Shown piece by piece: positions 8,659 through 16,572 of a stretch of 37,686 nt of DNA. The stretch lies in assembly GCA_004551865.1 (NCBI GenBank), contig SFPR01000015.1, positions 1 through 37,686 on the forward strand, given 5' to 3'. Under the pieces are notes generated by a model that was not told the DNA's origin, did no database searches, and saw only the letters and a list, made by a program, of their open reading frames with translations. Every line of letters starts with the position of its first letter. Position 1 is the first letter of the stretch. This DNA is from Bacteroidales bacterium (GTDB lineage: Bacteria > Bacteroidota > Bacteroidia > Bacteroidales > P3). Both the position numbers and the translations under genes were made by a program.

Positions 8659-8702
8659 ATCTTCTATCTTATTAGTTTTTAATATCTTACAATCGTCAAA
8701 AT

Positions 8703-8778
8703 AAAACGGCGTTTCATTCGTGCAAAACGGCGTTTTATCAAAATAAATCGGCGTTTTATTTTGCCGAAACGGCGATTT
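8703..8778. repeat. Phased palindrome cluster B (4 cores)
   Basis: Cores start at 8703, 8724, 8745 and 8766, each exactly 21 bp apart. The core at 8724 is a perfect AAAACG-G-CGTTTT. It lies between trmB (stop at 8841) and the TPR gene start (8658), both on the minus strand, so it is in the upstream region of the TPR gene. Confidence 0.92.
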
Positions 8779-8840
8779 ATTTCCATGCCTTTTGCATCCG
8801 CCCTCTCGAAAGGAAACGCTGCAACATTTATTCTTATTGC

Positions 8841-9506
8841 CTATAAATTGAATTTTATATATGTGATAGGCTTTCCCTCTTTGAGATACATACTCTCGTA
8901 AAACGTCTGAATATCTCTCACATCTTCCGAAAAATCAGAGCCATACAAATCAGCAGTATGGTACAACACCTTTCTGGAAGAAGGAATGAGAACCTCATTT
9001 AGGGTAAAATCGTACAGCTCTGCCGAATCTGTTTTGAGGTGAACGACACCCTGCGGTTTCAAAACCTTGGAATAAAGAGACAAAAAGCGTTCCGAAGTCA
9101 GCCTTTTGTTAGGTTTTTTGAGCTGAGGGTCGGGAAAAGTTATCCAAATCTCATCTACCTCGTTCTCATCGAAGTAATAGTTAATCATCTGTACGTGAGA
9201 ACGAATGAAAGCGACATTTTTCATCTGCTCTTCGTTCGATGTCTTACACCCTCTCCACAAACGAGCCCCCTTAATGTCAATACCTATAAAATTCTTCTGA
9301 GGATATTTCCTTGCCAAACCAACAGTATATTCACCCTTTCCGCAACCAAGTTCCAATACAATGGGATTATCGTTTGCGAAAAACTCCTCTCTCCATTTTC
9401 CTTTCAGAGAACACTGTCCCGACTGCTTCATCTGTTCAAACGAAATCTGAATAAGATTGTCGAACGTGGCATTCTCGGCAAACCGAGCCAACTTATTTTT
9501 ACCCAT
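8841..9506 (-). CDS. trmB: tRNA (guanine(46)-N7)-methyltransferase
   Basis: A 221-aa enzyme that makes m7G46 in the variable loop of tRNAs using SAM. The SAM motif is VLELGCGKGEY at about 50-60, followed by FIGIDIKGARLWRG, and the family signature WITFPDPQLKKPNKRLT is present. Length is typical. Its ATG begins one base after the tsaB stop (TAATATG), so tsaB and trmB are translated from one message, two tRNA modification genes in one operon. Confidence 0.96.
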   Translation of the reverse strand: MGKNKLARFAENATFDNLIQISFEQMKQSGQCSLKGKWREEFFANDNPIVLELGCGKGEYTVGLARKYPQKNFIGIDIKGARLWRGCKTSNEEQMKNVAFIRSHVQMINYYFDENEVDEIWITFPDPQLKKPNKRLTSERFLSLYSKVLKPQGVVHLKTDSAELYDFTLNEVLIPSSRKVLYHTADLYGSDFSEDVRDIQTFYESMYLKEGKPITYIKFNL

Positions 9507-9507
9507 A

Positions 9508-10191
9508 TTAGCGTAATCCTTTTACTTTTGAGTGAACTGCAACAAAATCTTTGAGATAAAACGGCTCAAAATATGCCGTATCAGCAAAGTCTTTCTTCAA
9601 AAACTTCTCTCGGGCAAGCCTTACCATATACCGAGACGACAAACGAATATTATCATCGTAGAAAAAACCGGACTTGTTTTTGAAAAGCTCCTTTGTTTTG
9701 TCCGCACCATCACCCACAAGCAGCACCCTGTCATTCTCAGAGAAGAACTCATCATAAAAATCCTCGCACAAAACATCGGCACGACACCCTCTCACAACAT
9801 TCATATCACAATCGAAAATCTTAGCATAAACCTCCATTCTTCTGGCATCAATCATTGCAATCACAAAACAACCATTGTGAGTCTCATGTGCGGCAAAAGC
9901 CAAAATATCAAGAGTATCTATTGTAATAACCGGCACAGAAAGAGCGTATGCCAAGCCCTTTGCAGTCGATGAACCAATCCTCAAACCCGTATAAGACCCC
10001 GGACCGATTGAAATAGCAACCGCAACAATATCGCCATAGCTTACACCATTTTCTTTCAACAGCTCGTCAATCAACACATTCAGCATTGCAGAATGAGAGT
10101 TCGGCACATTGCTCTCCTTAAAAGCCACAAGCTCATCTCCAAAAGACAAAGCCACCGAGCAAATCGAAGTCGCAGTCTCAATCAACAGCAT
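9508..10191 (-). CDS. tsaB: tRNA threonylcarbamoyladenosine (t6A37) biosynthesis protein TsaB
   Basis: A 227-aa ASKHA-fold protein, partner of TsaD in the transfer of threonylcarbamoyl to A37 of ANN-decoding tRNAs. It shows LLIETATSICSVALS at the N-terminus, HSAMLNVLIDELL, and AISIGPGSYTGLRIGSSTAKGLAYAL, all typical of TsaB. An upstream in-frame ATG at 10218 would add nine residues; I prefer 10191 because homologues start just before the LLIETAT stretch and GAAGGG precedes it. It is followed directly by trmB. The TsaC gene lies 300 bp away on the other strand. Confidence 0.93.
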   Translation of the reverse strand: MLLIETATSICSVALSFGDELVAFKESNVPNSHSAMLNVLIDELLKENGVSYGDIVAVAISIGPGSYTGLRIGSSTAKGLAYALSVPVITIDTLDILAFAAHETHNGCFVIAMIDARRMEVYAKIFDCDMNVVRGCRADVLCEDFYDEFFSENDRVLLVGDGADKTKELFKNKSGFFYDDNIRLSSRYMVRLAREKFLKKDFADTAYFEPFYLKDFVAVHSKVKGLR

Positions 10192-10233
10192 ATACCCTTC
10201 ACAAGTCTTCTTTTCCATTATTTCAAATCAAAT

Positions 10234-10246
10234 AAAACGCCGTTTT
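10234..10246. repeat. Single phased-repeat core (site C)
   Basis: One perfect AAAACG-C-CGTTTT palindrome, without neighbours at 21 bp, in the divergent region between tsaB and tRNA-Leu. It is the only solitary perfect core I found in the window. Confidence 0.75.
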
Positions 10247-10277
10247 GGCGGCAAAATTAAAGAAAAAATGCCAAATA

Positions 10278-10309
10278 ATTGGTCAATTCAAAACTTATTC
10301 GTAATTTTG
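10278..10309 (+). promoter_or_regulatory. tRNA-Leu promoter
   Basis: TAATTTTG at 10302-10309 matches TAnnTTTG; ATTG at 10278-10281 is 20 bases upstream as a near-consensus -33 box. The tRNA begins 11 bases downstream. Confidence 0.65.
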
Positions 10310-10319
10310 CACTCGCAAA

Positions 10320-10403
10320 GCCCGAGTGGTGGAATTGGTAGACACGCCACTTTGAGGGGGTGGTGTCGGTTTCGACGTGCAAGTTCAAGTCTTGTCTCGG
10401 GTA
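10320..10403 (+). tRNA. tRNA-Leu (anticodon GAG)
   Basis: An 84-base class II tRNA. The acceptor strand GCCCGAG pairs with CTCGGGT (one G-T pair) followed by the discriminator A at 10403. The D-loop has GGAATTGGTAGACAC. The anticodon stem CCACT/GGTGG encloses loop TTGAGGG with anticodon GAG. A long variable arm (TGTCGGTTTCGACG) and a T-loop GTTCAAGTC follow. No CCA is encoded, so it must be added after transcription. Confidence 0.96.
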
Positions 10404-10423
10404 CTTTTTCATGGTATTTATTG

Positions 10424-10458
10424 AAACGCTTGTGTATTACAGCCAAGCGTTTTTTTTA
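10424..10458 (+). terminator. Intrinsic terminator after tRNA-Leu
   Basis: AAACGCTTG (10424-10432) pairs with CAAGCGTTT (10444-10452), an 11-base loop, and the second arm runs into eight Ts. It stands only 18 bases before the tsaC start, so tsaC needs its own promoter or readthrough. Confidence 0.88.
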
Positions 10459-10475
10459 TTCTTTGTTTTGAAATT

Positions 10476-11084
10476 ATGATTACTTACGGCGATTTTTTGG
10501 AAAGAAAACAAATCGACACAATTGTGCAAGCCCTTGAAGCAGGTTGCATAATCATCATTCCGACAGACAGTTTCTATTGTTTCGTTTGCGACATCAACAA
10601 CCACAAAGCCGCACAGAGACTTGCGAGTCTTAAAAACAAAAAAATAGAAAAGGCAAGTTTTTCAATCCTTTGCAGCAACATTTCGCAGGCTTCCGAATAC
10701 ACCAAACCCCTTACAAAAGAACAATTCATCACCTTGAAGAAAAACACTCCCGGAGCCTTCACTTTCATCTTCCAAGCCTCAAACAAAGTCCCAAAAATCT
10801 TCCTGACAAAAAAACGAACCATAGGCATAAGAATACCAAACTGCAAAATAGCCACACAAATTGCCGAAGCAATGCAGCGACCACTACTCATAAGCTCGGT
10901 AAACCACATTTACCAAGAAGATAACGACTATACAAACGGCGAACTGCTTGAAGAAAAATACAGCCACGAAGTAGAATTAGTCATAGAGAGCGACATACCC
11001 TCACATCTACCCTCGACAGTTGTCGATTACACCGGAACAGAACCGCAAATCATCAGACAAGGAATGGCAACTCTCGAACTATGA
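10476..11084 (+). CDS. tsaC: L-threonylcarbamoyladenylate synthase (Sua5/YciO/YrdC family)
   Basis: A 202-aa protein making threonylcarbamoyl-AMP from threonine, bicarbonate and ATP, the first step of t6A synthesis; TsaB and TsaD then transfer the group. Visible motifs are IIIIPTDSFYCFVCDI, LKNKKIEKASFSILC, PGAFTFIF, KKRTIGIRIPN and PSTVVDYTGTEPQIIRQG, in the usual order for YrdC-fold proteins. It starts just after the tRNA terminator. The last four bases overlap the next gene (ATGA), so the pair is translationally coupled. Confidence 0.92.
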   Translation: MITYGDFLERKQIDTIVQALEAGCIIIIPTDSFYCFVCDINNHKAAQRLASLKNKKIEKASFSILCSNISQASEYTKPLTKEQFITLKKNTPGAFTFIFQASNKVPKIFLTKKRTIGIRIPNCKIATQIAEAMQRPLLISSVNHIYQEDNDYTNGELLEEKYSHEVELVIESDIPSHLPSTVVDYTGTEPQIIRQGMATLEL

Positions 11085-12418
11085 GAACAAGACTTCTGTT
11101 TATATTGTTATTATGTCCTCTTGCAAGTATGTCTCAAATAAAGAACCTGCAAGATATTGCAATGGAATACGTGAAAAGCGGACAATTCAAACAGGCAACA
11201 GAATTTATTTCTCAGACAGAACAACTTGACGCCGACAGTGCAGAAGCCCTTTTGACAATCAAGGCATATTGTTTCTACAAACTTAAAAACAATAAAGAAG
11301 CACGCCAAACCCTTACGACAATAGAAAGTTACGACATCTCCACACCCGAAAGCGACATACTAAATCTCCATTACATAAACACAGACAAAGATTTCGATTT
11401 GCTCAAAGAGCGAAGTACAGAACTCTTGGAGCAAGACCCGCAAGTGTTTTACAACTCTTTGAAAATTCTTTCCGAAAAAGACCTTCGCAGCATGGCACAA
11501 AACTTGGAAAACAACATCGACACACTTGACGAAGACGAAGTTTCGGCAAACAAAACAGCCCTTGCAGTCATCTATTTTGCCCTTTCGGACTACCAACATT
11601 GCTACAACGCACTTTCTTCCGCCATAGAAGACTACCCGATAGGCTTTTCATATTATATGATGGGCAAGATAAAAACCCAATCGCAAGAATACATCTCTGC
11701 AACAGCCTACTTCAACCAAGCCGAAGCGGCAAACTTCAAAACCCTTTCGCTATACAAAGACCGCAGCACGGCAAAAGGACTTGGTCAAGACTACAAAGGA
11801 GCGATAGAAGACCTTGATATATGCCTGCAATACGAACCCTCGGCAGAACTATACTACCTCAGAGCAACCACATACACCGCCCTGATGGAATATACCCAAG
11901 CCCTGCAAGACATAAACACCGCCATATCAATCGAAGACACCATTGCACAATACCACAATCAGAAAGGGATAATCCAAACCAACCTTGGAAATTATGCAGA
12001 AGCAATAATGAATTTCCAAACCGCCATGAGGCTGAACCCAAACCTCAACTACATCGACAACAACCTCGCAATAGCACTCGAAAAAGCAGGATTTGCCGAG
12101 CAAGCAACGACACACTACCAAAAGAGCATCAAACGCCACCCCGACCATGCCGATAGTTACTTCAACCTTGGCAGGATTTCATACGACAAAGGCAACTACA
12201 AACAAGCCGTCAAGCTGCTGTTGAGAGCCAACGACCTCAATCCACGCTATGCCGACACCCAATACCTGTTGGGAATGGCATACATAAAAATCGGAAAAGC
12301 CGACAAAGGCTGCTTCTACCTCAATATGGCACAAGAAAACGGCAGCAACCAAGCCTCACAAGCCATACAAACCTACTGCAACACCACTCCCGAACCCCAA
12401 ATCTCCGAAGAAGAGTAA
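11081..12418 (+). CDS. Secreted tetratricopeptide-repeat protein
   Basis: A 445-aa protein with an N-terminal signal peptide (about 1-19, ending ASMSQ) and TPR units over almost the whole length, for example YHNQKGIIQTNLGNYAEAI and DSYFNLGRISYDKGNYKQAV. It is probably a periplasmic scaffold. It overlaps tsaC by four bases and so is expressed with it, although no functional link to t6A is evident. The protein has no catalytic motif. Codon use here is richer in C-ending codons than in neighbouring genes. Confidence 0.87.
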   Translation: MRTRLLFILLLCPLASMSQIKNLQDIAMEYVKSGQFKQATEFISQTEQLDADSAEALLTIKAYCFYKLKNNKEARQTLTTIESYDISTPESDILNLHYINTDKDFDLLKERSTELLEQDPQVFYNSLKILSEKDLRSMAQNLENNIDTLDEDEVSANKTALAVIYFALSDYQHCYNALSSAIEDYPIGFSYYMMGKIKTQSQEYISATAYFNQAEAANFKTLSLYKDRSTAKGLGQDYKGAIEDLDICLQYEPSAELYYLRATTYTALMEYTQALQDINTAISIEDTIAQYHNQKGIIQTNLGNYAEAIMNFQTAMRLNPNLNYIDNNLAIALEKAGFAEQATTHYQKSIKRHPDHADSYFNLGRISYDKGNYKQAVKLLLRANDLNPRYADTQYLLGMAYIKIGKADKGCFYLNMAQENGSNQASQAIQTYCNTTPEPQISEEE

Positions 12419-12439
12419 TCCAAACGCCACGAAAAGAAA

Positions 12440-12670
12440 CTACCACGGCACGCCATAATCATACCACGCAATTTCTGCCAAATGTAAAGTCGTTCTGTCA
12501 GGAATGATATTAGCTTTGATAAGTTTTTCTTGATAAGTGTATCTTATGGAATGGTTTTCCAATTCTTCTCTTCTTGCTTTTGCCATATCCAAATAGCCGA
12601 GTTCTTTTTCAAAGCCAAGAAATCTTCTTTCGAGAAGGCTCGCTGCCACACCGGTTGTGCCATTACTCAA
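12440..12670 (-). pseudogene. 3' remnant of a DNA methylase gene (RM system)
   Basis: The 76-codon frame begins with SNGTTGVAASLLERRFLGFEKELGYLD, which looks like the C-terminal SAM-binding motif of N6-adenine/N4-cytosine DNA methylases (GxGTTGVAA...RxFIGFExxxxYLxxAxxR). Nothing of the expected DPPY catalytic domain lies upstream; an in-frame stop is close before it (TGA, then YFKKSL). The most likely reading is a truncated methylase left from a restriction-modification locus together with the DpnI-type remnant upstream. The listed start is a TTG inside the remnant and is probably not a real start. Confidence 0.6.
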
Positions 12671-12737
12671 TGATTTTTTGAAATATCAGACAATTAAGTC
12701 TATACAAAAGACAATCATTTTTTTTGAATAGCTCTAT

Positions 12738-12935
12738 TTAAGCCAATTCTTTACAGATTATCTTTTCGATACTATATCCACATTCCTTAATCCATGGATT
12801 TTCTGTCACAAGATTACCTTGTGCTTCTTTGGCATCATCTCCACAAGCCACACCTATAAGTTGGCAATTCTCTATTTTATTTCCTTGAGGGTCTTCTGTA
12901 TAGCCCTCTGTTGTATAAAAAATGTATTCTGACAT
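12738..12935 (-). CDS. Small conserved protein of unknown function
   Basis: A 65-aa frame beginning MSEYIFYTTEGYTEDPQGN and ending IICKELA. I do not assign a function; similar short proteins occur in gut Bacteroidetes and Firmicutes. The ATG lies three bases after the stop of the DpnI C-terminal remnant, so it was probably cotranscribed with the nuclease gene and may have belonged to the same restriction-modification unit. It looks intact, unlike its two neighbours. Confidence 0.55.
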   Translation of the reverse strand: MSEYIFYTTEGYTEDPQGNKIENCQLIGVACGDDAKEAQGNLVTENPWIKECGYSIEKIICKELA

Positions 12936-12938
12936 GAT

Positions 12939-13408
12939 TTATATTCTTCTATATTTGCCATTTCCTTTGAATTCAATGATGCCTTTGTCTCTCAAAAATT
13001 GGAGTTGTTGTCTGATTTTGGCTTTAATTCCTTTATAATTGTAGGAGTAAAAAAGCATTTAGGTACAATTATCAAATTGTTTACCCTATATTCGTCATAG
13101 TGCATAAAGAAGAAGCTCGGATTATCCAAAGATGTAATACGATTAATCATTGTAGTATACTCCCCATCCGCTACAATGGATTGAAAGCTATCTGTATTAA
13201 CTCTCTTACTTTTGAGTTCATACTGAGATTTACAATTTTCGCAAATATAATCCTTCACAGGAGCATTTGCTTTAACCTTTTGAATTGTTTGTTTCCCGCA
13301 AATTGGGCAGTACATATTGCGAGCAAACCAATCTTCTGTCAATACACGAGTAATCTGACTATTACTATTGTACCTTTTAGCCAAAGACATATCAAAATCA
13401 AGGTTCAT
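12939..13408 (-). pseudogene. DpnI-family restriction endonuclease, broken by an internal deletion
   Basis: The frame from 13408 encodes 138 aa that align with the N-terminal catalytic domain of DpnI, with the same numbering: zinc cysteines C34, C37, C56 and C59, and PD-(D/E)xK residues D53, E64 and K66 (in PVKDYICENC and YELKSK). It stops at 12992. In another frame, 13040-12939 encodes 33 residues (IRQQLQFLRDKGIIEFKG and KYRRI) matching the end of the DpnI winged-helix domain. About 90 central residues are missing and the join is out of frame near 13035-13050. The catalytic domain could still be made; the methyl-sensing winged helix could not. Confidence 0.85.
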
Positions 13409-13488
13409 AACAATTTACTTTAATATGCTGTCATCATACACTTTCTTCATGGTACTTAGATACTTGACGTAATTACCGTTTCCTTTTG

Positions 13489-13519
13489 CAAAGATAGGGA
13501 TTTTCTTTCGACAAACAAA
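13489..13519 (-). promoter_or_regulatory. Promoter of the DpnI-type remnant operon
   Basis: On the minus strand TTTG (13519-13516) and TATCTTTG (13496-13489) are separated by 19 bases, a full consensus match. The nuclease ATG is at 13408. An 11-codon frame (MKKVYDDSILK) at 13450-13415 lies in the leader, ending six bases before that ATG. The -33 box overlaps the terminator arm of the upstream gene. Confidence 0.7.
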
Positions 13520-13565
13520 GTCGGCAAAGAGGGTTTCAAAACCTGCTCTTGCCGACTTTGTTTGT
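13511..13565 (-). terminator. Long-stem terminator after the HMA protein gene
   Basis: The arm ACAAACAAAGTCGGCAAAGAG (one bulged A) at 13511-13531 pairs with 13546-13565, giving about 20 bp with a 14-base loop. It lies 23 bases after the HMA gene stop. The sequence is nearly symmetric, but the T-rich side on the minus strand is only partly uniform. Confidence 0.75.
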
Positions 13566-13587
13566 TTTGTTTCTTAATTGAGAGGGA

Positions 13588-13995
13588 TTATTCCTCGTTG
13601 TGGTCGTGATTACAGCCTTCCGAATGAGTGTGTTCGTGAGAGTGCGAACAGCCGCTGTCAAGTCCTTTGGCTGTGTTCTTGCAACAAGCCGGCAAGTGTT
13701 CGATTGCTCGCTTGTTTGCTTTGTGGTGTTCGGTCTCAAAGCCTGCCTTGGCAAGGGCTTTCTCTATTTTGTCCTGATTAGTCTTCTTTTCGTTATAAGT
13801 AACCAAGACCGATTTTGTTATGGAGTTGATTTGAAAGCTCTCCACTCCCCTTTCATACGCCAAGGTCTTCTCTATGATAGGGTCAGACTCCGAACAGCAG
13901 TATTTGGGAAGTGATATTTGAACCGTAACTTCTTGAGCTGTTGCTCCCATTGCTCCGATTAGTGCAAAGATGCACGCCAAAAATAATTTCTTCAT
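13588..13995 (-). CDS. Exported heavy-metal-associated (HMA) domain protein, His/Cys-rich tail
   Basis: A 135-aa protein with signal peptide MKKLFLACIFALIGAMGATAQ, then one ferredoxin-like HMA domain (VTVQISLPKYCCSESDPIIEKTLAYERGVESFQ in the usual beta-alpha-beta order) with CC in place of the common CxxC, and a C-terminal tail rich in Cys and His (GCSHSHEHTHSEGCNHDH) able to bind soft or transition metals. Start 13995 is chosen because the signal peptide begins there. It follows the TonB receptor on the same strand; the pair probably handles a metal (copper, nickel or mercury class; not decidable from sequence). Confidence 0.85.
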   Translation of the reverse strand: MKKLFLACIFALIGAMGATAQEVTVQISLPKYCCSESDPIIEKTLAYERGVESFQINSITKSVLVTYNEKKTNQDKIEKALAKAGFETEHHKANKRAIEHLPACCKNTAKGLDSGCSHSHEHTHSEGCNHDHNEE

Positions 13996-14032
13996 TTGTG
14001 TTTGATTTTTTGTTATTTGTATTTCTGTTTTC

Positions 14033-14108
14033 AACTCGCCGTTTTGGCAAAATAAAACGGCGTTTTATTTTGATGAAACGCCGTTTCAGCCGAGCGAAAC
14101 GGCGTTTT
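14033..14108. repeat. Phased palindrome cluster D (4 cores)
   Basis: Cores start at 14033, 14054, 14075 and 14096, exactly 21 bp apart. The core at 14054 is a perfect AAAACG-G-CGTTTT. The cluster sits between the TonB receptor stop (14137) and the HMA protein start (13995), inside what looks like one minus-strand operon. Confidence 0.92.
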
Positions 14109-14136
14109 GTTTCGCTATATTTTCACAACAGCTTAT

Positions 14137-16401
14137 CTATTTGATATTCAGTCTCAATCCAAGGTAGAACAAGCGTCCCATAACGGGTGCATAGACCACC
14201 GAAGCATCAAATTGTTGTGAGAAAGGTTGGTCTGCTCCGAACACAGGGGTGTCTTGCTTGTAGTCGGTGAGGTTTTCTGCTCCCACATAGACGTCAAAGT
14301 TCTTGAACTTGCGAGTTATCTGTGCCAACATATAGATATATCCGGGTGCATACTCCTTGTCATATCCCACATTGAGCGGTACTCTCTGCTTTCCGTTGAA
14401 CTGAGTTGTCAAATCGAACATCCATTTATCATACTTGGTTTTGTAGGACAACACAACCAAGCCTTTCCACTTTGAAACGTAAGGTTTTTGCATCAACTCG
14501 CCATGATAAGTCGTCATTACATCATTGTATCGTCCTGCCAAGCTGATGTTAAATCCCTCCAAAGGCTCTATATTGATGTCAAGTTGGGCTGCATTGGAGT
14601 AACTCTTGCCGTCGAGGTTGGAAAACCACACTTGGTTTGCGTCCTTGTCATAGTCCACAACCACCTGATTGACGAAATTGGTGTGGTAATAGTCCAATGC
14701 TATCGACATCTCCCTATCTCCCCAAATCTTGATGGTTTGCGAAAGGTTCACTCCTGCGTTCCATGCCTCTTCCATGCCGAGTTTCCCGTCTATCTTGATG
14801 TCTCTGGAAGATGCAAGCAAGCCGAAATTGTCTGCAATGAGGTTTGCACTTCTGAATCCCTTGCCTGCTGCTCCGCGGAATATCAAATCGTCAGTGATTT
14901 TCCAACGAAAATGGAAACGAGGCGTGAAGATGTGTTTCTCATAGAAAGAGTTGTAGTCATATCTCGCACCGAGAGTTGCCACAAACTTGTTGTCATATTT
15001 GAAATTAAAGTGTCCGAACACTCCGGGAACAACTTCCTGTTTGAAAAAGTTATCTTTCATTCCCTCAAGGTTTGAATGAAAGACATCAGCACCAAGATAT
15101 GGTCGGCTTAAAAGGTCTTCCCTTGTATCCGAATAGCGAAAACTTGCACCAAAATCCACACTATGTCCTGCCCAAATCTCGCTATTTACAAGCACATTGG
15201 CATAAACATCGCCCTCTGTGCCTTTGTAGTTTGTCAAACCATAATATGCATCTTGCTTAAAGTAGGTTGCCGAAAGCTGAGTGCCAAATGAGGAAGCGTT
15301 ATTTATCGGAGCGCCATTCTTGGTAAAGAAGTGAATGCGGTCGGTTGTGCCTCCGAGACCATAAATCGTGCTGTCGCCTCTCATATCCTCGGTAAAGTTC
15401 ATATCACCGCCCACTCTGTCTTCGTGAGTGTAGTTAATCATGGTCTGAGAGCAAATTCCGTCCGGCACTTCGTACGTCCAACGATTTGCAAAGTTAATTT
15501 GGGTCTGCTTAGGATAGTCCATAAATCCGTCGCCATGTTGATAACCTTCTCTTGTTCCGAGATGGTCAAAAGCCTTGAAGCGATTTGTCGTTGCGTATGC
15601 AAAAACGCCTGTCGAAAGATGGTCATTGATTATGAAATTTGCCTTTGCACTCAATTCGCTTTTAAGCTCATTATTTACGTATGCGTTCAAAGAAAACAAG
15701 TCTCCTTTGTTTGGCTTTTCGTATTCGAGGTCTATAATTCCCGTAATGGTCTCATAGCCGTGCTTTACGGTGGCTACGCCCTTGCTTACCGAGATACTTT
15801 CCATCCAGTTACCGGGAACATATCCCAAACCAAAGGGTGCAGACAAGCCTCTGAGGAAAGGCATATTTTCGAGCAACAACTGCGAATATACTCCCGTCAA
15901 TCCCAACAGCTGAATTTGCTTACTTCCGCTCACAGCGTCCGAATAGCCCACATCAACCGAAGCAGAATTTTCAAAACTCTCGCCAAGGTTACAACAAGCA
16001 AGGTGTTTGAGACCCTCGGCAGAGATTATCTCTTTTTGTTCCAAGCTCATCTTTGACATAAAACTGCTCTTCATTCTCTCCTTTACCTCAACCACATTGA
16101 GCATTTCGGCAGAGAGTTGCATAGCTACCGAAATTTCTGTCTTGTTTCCGACTTCCACCGTATCGTTTTTGTAACCCGTGAAGCTGAAAACCAATTTTGT
16201 GTGTTTGTTGTTCTTTTTCTCTATTTTGAAATTGCCGTCTATGTCGGTGATTGTTCCTCCGCCTCCCTGCAACCAATAAACGTTACAGCTCGGAAGAGTT
16301 TCCTTTGTATTGTTGTCAAAAACCTTTCCCTTGATAGTCTGAGCTGCTGCACCAAAAGCAAGAAAACACAGCACCGAAAGCATAAAAACTCTTTTGTTCA
16401 T
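14137..16401 (-). CDS. TonB-dependent outer-membrane receptor, probably metal related
   Basis: A 754-aa protein with signal peptide MNKRVFMLSVLCFLAFGAAAQ, a carboxypeptidase-regulatory-like domain (TIKGKVFDNNTKETLPSCNVYWL, about 22-100), a plug domain (about 110-240, with GSKQIQLLGLTGVYSQLLLEN) and a 22-strand barrel region ending in YLGLRLNIK. It should import a ligand across the outer membrane with TonB energy. The HMA protein downstream suggests a metal or metallophore. An earlier ATG at 16425 would add eight residues; 16401 gives a normal signal peptide. Repeat clusters lie on both sides. Confidence 0.9.
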   Translation of the reverse strand: MNKRVFMLSVLCFLAFGAAAQTIKGKVFDNNTKETLPSCNVYWLQGGGGTITDIDGNFKIEKKNNKHTKLVFSFTGYKNDTVEVGNKTEISVAMQLSAEMLNVVEVKERMKSSFMSKMSLEQKEIISAEGLKHLACCNLGESFENSASVDVGYSDAVSGSKQIQLLGLTGVYSQLLLENMPFLRGLSAPFGLGYVPGNWMESISVSKGVATVKHGYETITGIIDLEYEKPNKGDLFSLNAYVNNELKSELSAKANFIINDHLSTGVFAYATTNRFKAFDHLGTREGYQHGDGFMDYPKQTQINFANRWTYEVPDGICSQTMINYTHEDRVGGDMNFTEDMRGDSTIYGLGGTTDRIHFFTKNGAPINNASSFGTQLSATYFKQDAYYGLTNYKGTEGDVYANVLVNSEIWAGHSVDFGASFRYSDTREDLLSRPYLGADVFHSNLEGMKDNFFKQEVVPGVFGHFNFKYDNKFVATLGARYDYNSFYEKHIFTPRFHFRWKITDDLIFRGAAGKGFRSANLIADNFGLLASSRDIKIDGKLGMEEAWNAGVNLSQTIKIWGDREMSIALDYYHTNFVNQVVVDYDKDANQVWFSNLDGKSYSNAAQLDINIEPLEGFNISLAGRYNDVMTTYHGELMQKPYVSKWKGLVVLSYKTKYDKWMFDLTTQFNGKQRVPLNVGYDKEYAPGYIYMLAQITRKFKNFDVYVGAENLTDYKQDTPVFGADQPFSQQFDASVVYAPVMGRLFYLGLRLNIK

Positions 16402-16459
16402 AATGTTTGATTTGTTTAATTTCATACCTTAGACACCCCTTTTGGGAATACCTTACAAC

Positions 16460-16515
16460 AAAACGCCGTTTTACGAAAATAAAACGGCGTTTTGATTGAA
16501 CTAAAACGGCGTTTT
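16460..16515. repeat. Phased palindrome cluster E (3 cores)
   Basis: Cores start at 16460, 16481 and 16503 (steps 21 and 22). All three are perfect AAAACG-S-CGTTTT palindromes. It lies between the nitrilase-family gene and the TonB receptor, both on the minus strand, hence upstream of the receptor. Confidence 0.92.
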
Positions 16516-16572
16516 ATTTTGGCAATTCCCTATTTCCTGATTTTCAATCGAATAGAGAGGCTTATTTTTCTT

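Noticed and set aside
14488..15075. 195-codon plus-strand frame inside the TonB receptor
   Set aside because: Antisense shadow; the minus-strand frame has full receptor domains.
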